A stretch of DNA of 64,000 nt from JAJXWB01 sp965246795 (GTDB taxonomy: Bacteria > Pseudomonadota > Alphaproteobacteria > Rhizobiales > Beijerinckiaceae), in assembly GCA_965246795.1 (NCBI GenBank), contig CBDFFN010000013.1:558001-622000 (forward strand), written 5' to 3'. Positions 8,890-17,323 of the stretch are shown in pieces. Position 1 is the first letter of the stretch, and every line of letters begins with the position of its first letter. The notes under the pieces are model-generated. The model worked only from the letters and a program-made list of their open reading frames with translations, was not told where the DNA came from and made no database searches. The translations under genes and the position numbers were made by a program.

Positions 8890-9387
8890 TCAGAAATCGA
8901 GGCGATCGACCTTGAAGCGACGCGTGCCCGGTGACCGCGATGCCGCTGGCGTCAGACGGTAGATTACGGGATGGGAGATGTAGCCCGGTTCGCCAAAGGC
9001 GGGGCCGCGCTGGATCACGGTGACGGTGCGCGGCGCGGGGTCGACGTAAGGTGCGTTGCCATAGCCCAACGACGTGGCGGGATATGCGTCGTAAAACCCA
9101 CCGCCAAACGGCCCGAAAGGCGCAGAAGGGTAGTAGCTGCGCCCCGCATCGAGCCTGCCTCGCCCGAAGCGACCACCGCCTACACCTGCAAGGGCACCCG
9201 GCCCACGAGCCTGCACGCCCGCCTGGCCGCGACCGGAGCCGGAAACGCCCAAACCGGGCGCGCCGACGCCGAGACCCGGCGCGCCGCTGGACGCACCCCC
9301 GCGCGCGAAAACCGCAGGGACGGTTGCGGCGATGAAGCCTGCAGCCAGCAGCAGCTTGATCGAGGATAGTGACGAGAAAGACAGCAT
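8890..9387 (-). CDS. Gly-rich exported protein of unknown function
   Basis: A 165-residue protein with a signal peptide (SIKLLLAAGFIAATVPAVFA, then RGG), followed by a Gly/Ala/Pro-rich region with the near-repeat GAPGLGVGAPGLGVSG, and a Tyr/Pro-rich second half (SYYPSAPFGPFGGGFYDAYP) ending RRFKVDRLDF. The ATG at 9387 has AAGGAG eight bases upstream. An open frame running much further upstream lies antisense to the cfa gene and is not believed. I do not recognise a family. Composition suggests a periplasmic or surface structural protein. It is divergent from the cfa gene and upstream of hemA. Confidence 0.7.
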   Translation of the reverse strand: MLSFSSLSSIKLLLAAGFIAATVPAVFARGGASSGAPGLGVGAPGLGVSGSGRGQAGVQARGPGALAGVGGGRFGRGRLDAGRSYYPSAPFGPFGGGFYDAYPATSLGYGNAPYVDPAPRTVTVIQRGPAFGEPGYISHPVIYRLTPAASRSPGTRRFKVDRLDF

Positions 9388-9528
9388 GCTGCGAACTCCT
9401 TGTTCCGCCATCGGCTTCGTGCGAATCCGCTCGCGCTGGACGCATTCCGAGACGCGACGTATTTTTCCGGAACGATCCTGTTTCGATCCGGCGCGCTTCC
9501 AGCGCCGATCTCCGTTTGGCTGAAGGCA

Positions 9529-10776
9529 ATGCAGACCCTGTTCCGGCTCCTCATCTCCAAAATCGTCCGAAAGGGTGCGCTCACGGTCAGCTTCGCCGAC
9601 GGCAGCCGCGAAACATTCGGCGACGGTACCGGCGAGCCGCTGCACGTCCGGTTCGAGGACGCGCGCGGGCCGTTCGATCTGATGCGCAATCCTGAACTGG
9701 CGCTCGGCGAGCTCTGGACCGATGGCCGCCTGACGGTGCCGCAGGGTTCGATCTTCGACCTGATGGCCCTCGTTGCGAAGAACGCCGTTCGCGGCGCGCC
9801 GCCCGGCTGGCTCAAGGCCATCCGCCATGTGCGCGATGCCACGCAATGGGCACACCCGCGCAACCTGCCCGGCCGCTCGCGCAACAATGTCGCGCATCAC
9901 TACGATCTCGACGACCGGCTGTATCAGCTCTTCCTCGATCCCGACCGGCAATATTCCTGCGCCTATTTCGAGACGCCCACCGCGACGCTCGAGGACGCAC
10001 AGCTTGCCAAGAAGCGGCACATCGCCGCGAAAATGTTGCTCGAGCCGGGCCAGACCGTGCTCGACATCGGTTGCGGTTGGGGCGGCATGGCCCTCTATCT
10101 CGCAGACAACTGCGGGAGCGACGTCACCGGAATAACGCTTTCGACAGAGCAACTTGCCAACGCGACGCAACGCGCGTCCGAGGCCGGCGTCGCCGACCGG
10201 GTTCGCTTCCGCCTCGAAGACTATCGCGTCACGCAAGGGCCGTTCGACCGCATCGTCTCGGTCGGCATGTTCGAGCATGTCGGCGCAGCCTTCTACGACC
10301 AGTATTTCGCAAGCGTTGCGAAGCTGCTGAAGCCGGACGGCGTCGGGCTGATCCACACGATCGGACGGCCCGACGGGCCGGGCACGCTCAACCCCTGGGT
10401 GACGAAATACATCTTCCCGGGCGCGCATCTTCCGTCGCTGTCGCAGATCGTGCCGAGCATCGAACGGTCCGGGTTGTTCATCACGGACGTCGAAACGCTG
10501 CACATGCACTATGCGGAAACGCTCGCCATCTGGCGACGAAACTTCATGGCGCGGCGCGACGAAGCGAAAGCGCTCTATGACGAACGCTTCTGCCGCATGT
10601 GGGAATTCTATCTCGCCGGCTGCGAATGCGGTTTCCGCTTCGAGGGCGAGTGCGTCTATCAGATACAGGTCGCGCGCAGCCACACGACCGTGCCGATGAC
10701 GCGCGACTACATCGTCGACGCGGAACGACGGCTGCGCGGGCTGGAGAGCCGCGAACGCTCGGTGCTGATGGCATAG
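9529..10776 (+). CDS. cfa: Cyclopropane-fatty-acyl-phospholipid synthase family methyltransferase
   Basis: A 415-residue SAM-dependent enzyme that adds a methylene bridge across double bonds of membrane phospholipid acyl chains. The N-terminal part (about 1-110) is the lipid-binding region. The methyltransferase part shows NNVAHHYDLDDRLYQLFLDP, YSCAYFETPTATLEDAQLAK, the SAM motif VLDIGCGWGGMALYLA, GITLSTEQ and VSVGMFEHVG. GECVYQIQ lies near the end. The start MQTLFRLLISKIVRKGALTV at 9529 follows a GAAGG ribosome site; a longer start at 9400 would run into the divergent gene's promoter region. An MFS carrier follows 55 nt later and may be cotranscribed. Confidence 0.93.
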   Translation: MQTLFRLLISKIVRKGALTVSFADGSRETFGDGTGEPLHVRFEDARGPFDLMRNPELALGELWTDGRLTVPQGSIFDLMALVAKNAVRGAPPGWLKAIRHVRDATQWAHPRNLPGRSRNNVAHHYDLDDRLYQLFLDPDRQYSCAYFETPTATLEDAQLAKKRHIAAKMLLEPGQTVLDIGCGWGGMALYLADNCGSDVTGITLSTEQLANATQRASEAGVADRVRFRLEDYRVTQGPFDRIVSVGMFEHVGAAFYDQYFASVAKLLKPDGVGLIHTIGRPDGPGTLNPWVTKYIFPGAHLPSLSQIVPSIERSGLFITDVETLHMHYAETLAIWRRNFMARRDEAKALYDERFCRMWEFYLAGCECGFRFEGECVYQIQVARSHTTVPMTRDYIVDAERRLRGLESRERSVLMA

Positions 10777-10831
10777 CTCCGTCCCGCTTCACGCACTTTC
10801 CTTCGACATCGCGCGGGCCTATGCCGGAAAC

Positions 10832-12055
10832 ATGACCTCGTCGACGATCGCCATCGACGCGCCCGGCGCACGCGGCTTCACACGCCGCGAGACCGGCGCG
10901 CTAGGCGCCGTCGTCTGCGCGCATTTTGTCAGCCACATCTATTATCTCGTACTGCCGCCGCTCTTTCCGCTTCTGCGGGAGAAATTCGGGCTCGGCTTCG
11001 TCGAGCTCGGCCTCGCGTTGACCGTATTCAATGGCGTCACGGTGCTGCTGCAGATGCCAATCGGCTTCCTTGTCGACCGGGTCGGCGCACGTGTCGTTCT
11101 CGCGGCCGGGCTGTTTCTCGGCGGCGCGTCCTTCATCGCCATTGGATTAAACCCGACCTACACGACGATCCTGATCGCGATGGCGATCGGCGGCATCGGC
11201 AATTGCGCTTACCATCCCGCCGACTATTCCATGATGGCAGCCAACGTCGCGACGCCGCGCATCGGCCGCGCTTTTTCCATGCATCTGTTTGCGGGTTATC
11301 TCGGTACCGCGGTTGCACCTTCACTTATGTTGTTGTTCGCGACGCTGTTCGGCCTTTCCGGCGCGTTCATCGCCGCCGGCCTGCTCGCACCCGTCGCGGC
11401 GATCGCGCTGCTTTTCGCGCCTGCCGATGTGAAGAGCGCGCCGCAGCATGCCGCCACCGCAACCGATGCCGGCCCGGTTCGTATTTTCACGCCGCTGATC
11501 TTAGCGCTGACCGGCTTCTTTGCGCTGTTCAGCTTGTCGATGACGGGGATCAACAATTTCTCGGTGTCGGCGCTGACGGCCGGAAAGGACATGTCGCTCG
11601 CTTTCGCGACGACGACGCTGACCGCGGCTTTGTCGCTATCGGCGATGGGTGTGCTCGTCGGCGGGTTGCTTGCCGATCGCACACGACATCACGGCGCCGT
11701 CGCGACGGCGGGTTTTGTGGTCACAGCAATGCTGATGTCATCCATCGCATTTCTGCCGATGAGCGGCTGGACTGTGCTTGCTGTGTTGTCGGTCGCGGGA
11801 TTTCTGTCCGGAATGATTCAGCCGTCCCGCGACATGATCGTTCGCGCGGCATGTCCGCCGGGCGCGGCAGGGCGCGTGTTTGGTGTCGTTACGACGGGAT
11901 TCAACGTCGGCGCCGCAAGCGGGCCGCTGATTTTCGGCGCAGCGCTCGATCACGGGCATCCGCTGTCGATCTTCGGCATCACCGCTGCAGTAATGATTGT
12001 CACGGCCGGCGCATCGGTGCTTGCCGGCCGTGCAACAGGAAGTGGGCTGCGCTAG
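10832..12055 (+). CDS. MFS transporter, fosmidomycin-resistance-like
   Basis: A 407-residue protein with about twelve hydrophobic segments, in the major facilitator superfamily. The loop 2-3 signature is present as GFLVDRVGARVVLAAG, with a matching half-repeat GGLLADRTRHHGAVATAG. The segment GIGNCAYHPADYSMMAA resembles the Fsr / fosmidomycin-resistance branch of the superfamily, in which the HP motif is typical. The substrate cannot be read from sequence; resistance is not implied. It follows cfa and is convergent with the DUF892 gene. Confidence 0.85.
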   Translation: MTSSTIAIDAPGARGFTRRETGALGAVVCAHFVSHIYYLVLPPLFPLLREKFGLGFVELGLALTVFNGVTVLLQMPIGFLVDRVGARVVLAAGLFLGGASFIAIGLNPTYTTILIAMAIGGIGNCAYHPADYSMMAANVATPRIGRAFSMHLFAGYLGTAVAPSLMLLFATLFGLSGAFIAAGLLAPVAAIALLFAPADVKSAPQHAATATDAGPVRIFTPLILALTGFFALFSLSMTGINNFSVSALTAGKDMSLAFATTTLTAALSLSAMGVLVGGLLADRTRHHGAVATAGFVVTAMLMSSIAFLPMSGWTVLAVLSVAGFLSGMIQPSRDMIVRAACPPGAAGRVFGVVTTGFNVGAASGPLIFGAALDHGHPLSIFGITAAVMIVTAGASVLAGRATGSGLR

Positions 12056-12072
12056 CGCATATCCCGCAAAGG

Positions 12073-12098
12073 TTGTCCGACTTTTGCGATCGGGACAA
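12073..12098. terminator. Hairpin between convergent genes
   Basis: TTGTCCGA (12073-12080) pairs with TCGGGACAA (12090-12098) around a 9-nt loop, with one bulged base. It lies between the convergent MFS and DUF892 genes, where a shared terminator is expected. There is no T run on either side, so it may only be a 3' stabilising hairpin. Confidence 0.35.
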
Positions 12099-12137
12099 GC
12101 GCCAGAACTAGATTAGCAACCCGCGTCCAAGCCAGCG

Positions 12138-12647
12138 TTACGCCGCCTGTTTGTTGACGGTGCGGTTGGCAATCGATGTCAGTTTTTCGTCGGCCTTCTT
12201 CTCTTCGTTCAGTGTCTGCTCGAAGAGCTTGTTGAGATCGCCATAGCCGAGCCGCTCGCCCCACGCGATCAGCGTGCCGTAGCGGCTGATCTCGTAATGC
12301 TCGACGGCTTGCGCCGAAGCCAGAAGCGCCGCGTCGAGCACCGCCGCGTCCGCGATCTCGCCGGCGACCTCGTTCGCTTCCTTGATGATGCCGTCGATCG
12401 CCGGGCAGGTTGCGCCCTTCGGCGTCTTGCCGAGCAATTTGAACGCCTGCTCGAGCCGCTGCACCTGCCCCTTTGTCTCGGTCAGATGATTCTGGAAAGC
12501 CGTCTTGAGATCGGCGTTCTTCGCTTTCGAAATCATGTCCGGCAGCGCCTTCAGGATCTGCTGCTCGGCGTAATAAATGTCTTCGAGCTGGTGATGATAG
12601 AGATCGTTGAAGTTTTCGATGTCCTTCGTGAAAATGCCCACGGTCAA
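12138..12647 (-). CDS. DUF892 (YciE/YciF-like) ferritin-fold protein
   Basis: A 169-residue, mostly helical protein. Its opening, FTKDIENFNDLYHHQLEDIYYAEQQILKALP, matches the DUF892 family, in which the E and H positions of the helices resemble ferritin-like metal ligands. HYEISRYGTLIAWGERLGY and TLNEEKKADEKL are the other conserved helices. Related proteins YciE and YciF are stress-induced in enterics; the biochemical role is not established. It is a single leftward gene, with its stop next to the convergent MFS gene. Confidence 0.9.
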   Translation of the reverse strand: MTVGIFTKDIENFNDLYHHQLEDIYYAEQQILKALPDMISKAKNADLKTAFQNHLTETKGQVQRLEQAFKLLGKTPKGATCPAIDGIIKEANEVAGEIADAAVLDAALLASAQAVEHYEISRYGTLIAWGERLGYGDLNKLFEQTLNEEKKADEKLTSIANRTVNKQAA

Positions 12648-12735
12648 GCTCCGTTGTTGTGCGTGATTGGCGTGCTTGAACGTCAGGACGCGCGCGAAGT
12701 TCGCGAACTGCGACCATGAAAATCACATCGGGAAT

Positions 12736-13827
12736 TCAGGGAATGATCGCCAGAAAGAGGTAGCTGGCGAGAATCACGAGATGCACGGTGCCCTGCAACA
12801 CGGTCGTGCGTCCTGTGCCAAGGGTCAGTGCCGATACGAGCAGGGTCAAGGCGAGAAACGCTTGCTGCATCGCACCGAGGCCGAGCGTCAGCGGGAGCGC
12901 GATCACGACGGACACGAGTGCAACCGCGGGGATCGTCAGGCCGATGGTCGCGAGCGCCGAGCCGAGCGCGAGGTTGAGCGAGGTCTGCAGGCGGTTCGCG
13001 CGGGCGGCATTGAGTGCCGCAAAACTTTCGGGCAGCAGCACAAGCGCGGCGATGACGATACCGACGAAGGCGCGCGGCGCACCGAAACGGTCGACGGCCT
13101 GCTCGATCACCGGCGTCAGCGCCTTCGCGAGACCGACGACGGCGACGAGAGCAACAACGAGTAGCCCGCTCGCCAGTGCGAGACCGGGCCCGGTGGCGGC
13201 AACATGGGGCTGCGAATCGACCGCGCCCTCGACCAATGGCGAGAGGAAATCGTCGCGATGGCGCACCGTCTGGACGAAGACGAAGGCGCAATAAAGCACG
13301 AGCGACACGAGCCCCGCGAAAAGCAGTTGCGATGTCGTGAAGACCGGCCCCGGCGTCGTGACCGTGTAGTTCGGCATGACGAGCGTCAGCACCGTCATCG
13401 CGGCAAGCACGGCTAGCGCGCCGCGCGCGCCTTGCACGACGAAATCCTGCTCGTGATGGCGCACGCCACCGAGCAGCAGACACAGGCCGACGATGCCGTT
13501 GCAGACCAGCATGAACACCGCAAAGACGGTGTCGCGCGGCAGCGCCGCCTTGTCCGGTCCGCCTCCGAGCATGATCGAGACGATCAGCGCCACCTCAATC
13601 GTGGTGACGGCCAGCGCGAGCACCAATGTGCCGAAGGGCTCGCCGATCGCATGCGCGATCTCCTCGGCGTGATGGACGGCCGCGAAGACGGCGGCGATGA
13701 GCGCGACGCCCGCCAATGCCGCAACAAAGCCGGACGCCGTCGGCCAGGCGACGCCGAGAACGGCGGCGGCCGCGAGCGGCGCGACGATCGGCCAGCGGGC
13801 GAGAAGGGAATTGAAAGCTTTCACCAA
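12736..13827 (-). CDS. chaA: Ca2+/H+ (cation/proton) antiporter, ChaA type
   Basis: A 363-residue, very hydrophobic protein of the CaCA superfamily with about eleven membrane segments. Both internal alpha repeats are visible: HAIGEPFGTLVLALAVTTIEVAL (about residues 57-79), carrying the ion-binding Glu, and VLLPESFAALNAARANRLQTS with SALATIGLTIPA (about 258-290). The family exchanges calcium, and often sodium or potassium, for protons at the inner membrane. Length matches E. coli ChaA (366). It stands alone, reads leftward, and lies 40 nt upstream of the pckA 3' end. ChaA assignment is by overall pattern; ion preference is not readable. Confidence 0.85.
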   Translation of the reverse strand: MVKAFNSLLARWPIVAPLAAAAVLGVAWPTASGFVAALAGVALIAAVFAAVHHAEEIAHAIGEPFGTLVLALAVTTIEVALIVSIMLGGGPDKAALPRDTVFAVFMLVCNGIVGLCLLLGGVRHHEQDFVVQGARGALAVLAAMTVLTLVMPNYTVTTPGPVFTTSQLLFAGLVSLVLYCAFVFVQTVRHRDDFLSPLVEGAVDSQPHVAATGPGLALASGLLVVALVAVVGLAKALTPVIEQAVDRFGAPRAFVGIVIAALVLLPESFAALNAARANRLQTSLNLALGSALATIGLTIPAVALVSVVIALPLTLGLGAMQQAFLALTLLVSALTLGTGRTTVLQGTVHLVILASYLFLAIIP

Positions 13828-13867
13828 CCGGCTCTAACCGAACGAGCCGGCAGAAACGTGACGATAT

Positions 13868-15481
13868 CTATTCCGCCGCGATCTGCATCGAGGGCGCGGC
13901 GTCCTTCACATGCGCATCCACATGCGCCTCGAACTTCTCGAAATTCTTGCGGAACATCGCGACGAGATTCTTCGCGGTGTCTGCGAATTCCGCCTTCGAC
14001 GCCCAGGTCTTTACAGGGTTGAGGATGTGCGGCTCGACGCCCGGCACCGACGTCGGTACCGCCAGCCCGAAATACGGGTCAGGTCGGAAGCGCACGTTGT
14101 TCAACGAGCCATCGAGCGCCGCCGTCAGCAGCCGGCGCGTGACGCGGATCGGCATGCGGCGACCGACCCCCTGACGGCCGCCGGTCCATCCGGTGTTTAC
14201 AAGCCAGCAGTCGACGTGATGGCGCGCAATCAGATCACGCAGAAGATTGCCGTAGACGGAGGGATGCAGCGGCAGGAATGGGTGGCCAAAGCAGGCGGAG
14301 AATGTCGCCTCGGGCTCCGTGACGCCCTTCTCGGTGCCCGCGACCTTGGCGGTGTAGCCGGACAGGAAGTGATACATCGCCTGCGCGCCGTCGAGCTTGG
14401 CGATCGGGGGTAATACGCCAAAGGCATCGCAAGTCAGCATCACGATGTTCTTCGGGTGGCCCGCGCTGCCGGTCTTCGACGCGTTCGAAATGAAGTCGAG
14501 CGGGTACGCGATACGCGTATTCTCAGTCTTCGAATCATCGTCGAAGTCTGGCGCATGGCTGACGGGATCGAGAACGACGTTCTCCATCACCGTGCCGAAA
14601 CGCTCGGTGGTGGCGAAAATCTCGGGCTCGGCCTCGCGCGAAAGCTTGATCGCCTTGGCGTAGCAGCCGCCTTCGAAATTGAAGATGCCGTCCTTGCTCC
14701 AGCCGTGCTCGTCGTCGCCGATCAGCGTGCGGTCGGGGTCCTGCGAGAGCGTCGTCTTGCCGGTACCGGAGAGGCCGAAGAAGATCGCCGAATCATCGTT
14801 CTTGCCGACATTGGCCGAGCAATGCATCGGCATGACGTTGGCGTTCGGCAAAGTGAAATTAAGATAGGTAAAGACCGACTTCTTCATTTCGCCAGCGTAA
14901 TTCGTGCCGCCGATCAGCACGATCTTGCGCGTGAAATCGATCGCGATGACCGTCTCGGAACGACAGCCGTGACGCTTCGGATCGGCCGTGAATGTCGGCA
15001 AGTCGACGATCGTCATATCGGCGACGTAGCTCGCCAGCTCTGAGGCCTCTGGCCGGATCAGCAGATTGCGGATGAAGAGCGAGTGCCAGGCATATTCGCC
15101 GATGACGCGGGCACGCACGCGATGCGTGGGATCGGCGCCGCCAATGAGGTCCTGAACGAAGAGGTCCTTGCCTTCGGCATGTTTGAGGAAGTCGGCGAGC
15201 AGCACTTCGAAATGCGCCGGCGATAGTTTCGCGTTGTTGTCCCACCACACCACGTCTTTCGTGGTGGCGTCCTCGACGACGAACTTGTCCTTCGGCGAAC
15301 GTCCAGTGTGAACACCGGTTTCGGCGACAATCGCGCCGCCCGGTGCAAGTTCCGCCTCGCCGCGACGCAGCGATTCCTCGTACAGCCGCGCGGCTTCGAA
15401 ATTGTAATGGACCGTTTTCAGGTTGCGGAACCCGAACGATTCGATCCCGAAAGCCGGATTGCAATGCCCGACCTGCTGCAT
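13868..15481 (-). CDS. pckA: Phosphoenolpyruvate carboxykinase (ATP)
   Basis: A 537-residue enzyme making phosphoenolpyruvate from oxaloacetate and ATP, the entry to gluconeogenesis during growth on organic acids. Motifs: ETGVHTGRSPKDKFVV, the PCK-specific lid GGTNYAGEMKKSVF, P-loop GLSGTGKTTLS (about 250) and metal-binding GDDEHGW with NFEGGCYAK. The ATG at 15481 (MQQVGHCNPAFGIESFGF) has GGGAGG upstream; an upstream start adds 24 Arg/Cys-rich residues. In rhizobia pckA is regulated through the neighbouring ChvI/ChvG system. Here a HugZ-like gene lies between pckA and chvI, an insertion compared with the classic order. Confidence 0.97.
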   Translation of the reverse strand: MQQVGHCNPAFGIESFGFRNLKTVHYNFEAARLYEESLRRGEAELAPGGAIVAETGVHTGRSPKDKFVVEDATTKDVVWWDNNAKLSPAHFEVLLADFLKHAEGKDLFVQDLIGGADPTHRVRARVIGEYAWHSLFIRNLLIRPEASELASYVADMTIVDLPTFTADPKRHGCRSETVIAIDFTRKIVLIGGTNYAGEMKKSVFTYLNFTLPNANVMPMHCSANVGKNDDSAIFFGLSGTGKTTLSQDPDRTLIGDDEHGWSKDGIFNFEGGCYAKAIKLSREAEPEIFATTERFGTVMENVVLDPVSHAPDFDDDSKTENTRIAYPLDFISNASKTGSAGHPKNIVMLTCDAFGVLPPIAKLDGAQAMYHFLSGYTAKVAGTEKGVTEPEATFSACFGHPFLPLHPSVYGNLLRDLIARHHVDCWLVNTGWTGGRQGVGRRMPIRVTRRLLTAALDGSLNNVRFRPDPYFGLAVPTSVPGVEPHILNPVKTWASKAEFADTAKNLVAMFRKNFEKFEAHVDAHVKDAAPSMQIAAE

Positions 15482-15609
15482 GACGTCCTCCCGTCGTCGC
15501 CGAAGGCAACGAACCAACATTTCTTTCTTCGCACCGAAGCCTACGCACGGCACGCGCTATCTGCCGCGAGCATTAAAGAGGGGTTTTCAGAGAGGCAAGG
15601 CCATGCGGT

Positions 15610-16386
15610 TCAAGGCTGCGGTGACACCGGCGTTTGCCGCGCCACCTTTGCCATCGCGACAAGGCATTGCCGCAATGCGCCAGCGTCCTCGATGCGCCGC
15701 GGGAAGAGGACGCGAGCGGTGCGTGTGCCGGCAAGAAGGTCCATGCCTTCAGGATCGAAGCCGGTCGCGCGCCACCGGCCGCGAGCCTGGCTGGCAAAAT
15801 GCTGCGCATAGAGCGACAGGGCGTCGGCATGGTCCTCGTTCATATGCGCGACGGCGCCCTCTTCCGACGCCAACAGCGCATCGGCGCCGGCAAGCGACAG
15901 CAGAAGATCGTCGGCACTCACCTGCGCCGCCCTTGCAAAACCGCCGTTGAGATGCGTCCCCACGGGATTCAGACGCCAGAAGCCGAAATCGCCGAATCCG
16001 GCGTAGAGCGACGATTTTGGATGCCGCCGCAGGAAGCGTGAGCGGAGACCTTCGTCGTCATCGGGCACCGCGTCGGCCATGACCGTCAGCCGAGGATGCG
16101 CCAACGGGTCGCCCTTTCCCGTTTCGGCCAGCAAGAGCGCGCAACGGGGCCGCTGTTCGAGATGCCCGGTGTGCGCGGCAAGTTGCGACAGCAGCAGCAC
16201 CGGACTGCCGTTGGCAGCCGTCGCAACGTTGACGAGCGAGGCGAACGGATGTCCGGCGGCGTCAGTCGTGGCGAGTGTGCCGGCGCGGACGGAACGCAGC
16301 AGGCGGCGCGCCTCGGCCGTCGCGTCGAATGAAGGTAATGTCGTCCTGTCCCCGGTCTCGGCGGTGTCAAGATTGTTTTGCGTCAT
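15610..16386 (-). CDS. HugZ-like heme-utilisation / pyridoxamine-phosphate-oxidase-fold protein
   Basis: A 258-residue protein with a split-barrel flavin-binding fold (ARRLLRSVRAGTLATTDAAGHPFASLVNVA at about 26-55, VLLLSQLAAHTGHLEQRPRCALLLAE at about 64-89, RLTVMADAVP). A C-terminal DUF2470-type domain follows, with AVAHMNEDHADALSLYA (about 178-194). This combination is that of HugZ/HutZ-type proteins, some of which degrade or store heme. The HMNEDHADAL His pair is the region used for heme contact in that family. It is leftward, divergent from chvI with a 205-nt gap. No heme uptake genes adjoin it, so use of heme as an iron source is only possible. Confidence 0.83.
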   Translation of the reverse strand: MTQNNLDTAETGDRTTLPSFDATAEARRLLRSVRAGTLATTDAAGHPFASLVNVATAANGSPVLLLSQLAAHTGHLEQRPRCALLLAETGKGDPLAHPRLTVMADAVPDDDEGLRSRFLRRHPKSSLYAGFGDFGFWRLNPVGTHLNGGFARAAQVSADDLLLSLAGADALLASEEGAVAHMNEDHADALSLYAQHFASQARGRWRATGFDPEGMDLLAGTRTARVLFPRRIEDAGALRQCLVAMAKVARQTPVSPQP

Positions 16387-16591
16387 AAAGTCCGTATAAC
16401 GCCTCCTATGGTCGGATTGTCACACTTCGACCCGAAAGCGCGTCAGGAAAAGGCGTTGGGCCTCAAAGCGAGGCAAAGTTTCAGCCGCTTGTCGGCGACA
16501 CGTCTCCGGCCGCGATGTCTGCGGACCATCCCGAGAGACGAGGGTCTGGCGAAAGACGCCAGCTCCACAGATCGGTAGGAACCCACCCTCA

Positions 16592-17290
16592 ATGCCCACA
16601 ATCGCCCTCGTCGACGACGATCGTAACATTCTTACTTCTGTTTCCATCGCGCTCGAAGGCGAAGGCTACCGGGTGCAGACCTACACGGATGGTGCAGCGG
16701 CGCTCGACGGGCTGAAGAGCTTCCCGCCCGATCTCGCGATCTTCGATATCAAGATGCCGCGCATGGACGGGATGGAATTGCTGCGGCGTCTGCGCCAGCG
16801 TTCCGACATGCCGGTGATTTTCCTCACCTCGAAAGACGAGGAGATCGACGAATTGTTCGGGCTCAAGATGGGCGCCGACGATTTCATCCGGAAGCCGTTC
16901 TCGCAGCGCCTTCTCGTCGAGCGTGTGAAGGCGATCCTGCGCCGCTCCAATCCGAAAGAGGCTGCGGCGCAGAAGGAATCCGAGGCGAAGCTGCTCGAGC
17001 GCGGCAACCTTCGCATGGACCCCGAGCGTCACACCTGCACGTGGAACGGCGACCAGGTGACGCTCACCGTCACCGAATTCCTTATCCTGCAGGCGCTGGC
17101 GACACGGCCCGGTGTCGTAAAGAGCCGCAACGCCCTCATGGACGCCGCCTATGACGATCAAGTCTATGTCGACGATCGCACGATCGACAGCCACATCAAG
17201 CGGCTGCGCAAGAAGTTCAAAGCGGTCGACGACGATTTCGAAATGATCGAAACGCTGTACGGCGTCGGCTACCGGTTCAAGGAAGACTAG
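16592..17290 (+). CDS. chvI: Two-component response regulator ChvI
   Basis: A 232-residue OmpR-class regulator. The receiver domain begins PTIALVDDDRNILTSVSIALEGEGY, with the acidic pair DDD, the phospho-accepting Asp in LAIFDIKMPRMDGMELL (about 52) and the conserved Lys in FIRKPFSQRLL. The winged-helix DNA-binding domain includes LTVTEFLILQALATRPGVVKSRNALMD and DRTIDSHIKRLRKKF. It matches rhizobial ChvI closely in length and motifs. ChvI, activated by the acid and envelope sensor ChvG, controls exopolysaccharide, motility and central carbon genes including pckA. It starts a rightward set chvI-chvG-hprK-EIIA-HPr. Confidence 0.96.
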   Translation: MPTIALVDDDRNILTSVSIALEGEGYRVQTYTDGAAALDGLKSFPPDLAIFDIKMPRMDGMELLRRLRQRSDMPVIFLTSKDEEIDELFGLKMGADDFIRKPFSQRLLVERVKAILRRSNPKEAAAQKESEAKLLERGNLRMDPERHTCTWNGDQVTLTVTEFLILQALATRPGVVKSRNALMDAAYDDQVYVDDRTIDSHIKRLRKKFKAVDDDFEMIETLYGVGYRFKED

Positions 17291-17323
17291 CCGCCGCGGC
17301 GAGGGACATGCGACGGAATTGAC

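Noticed and set aside
9388..10683. Upstream extension of the Gly-rich exported protein opposite cfa
   Set aside because: It is antisense to the cfa gene; the ribosome site and signal peptide place the true start at 9387.
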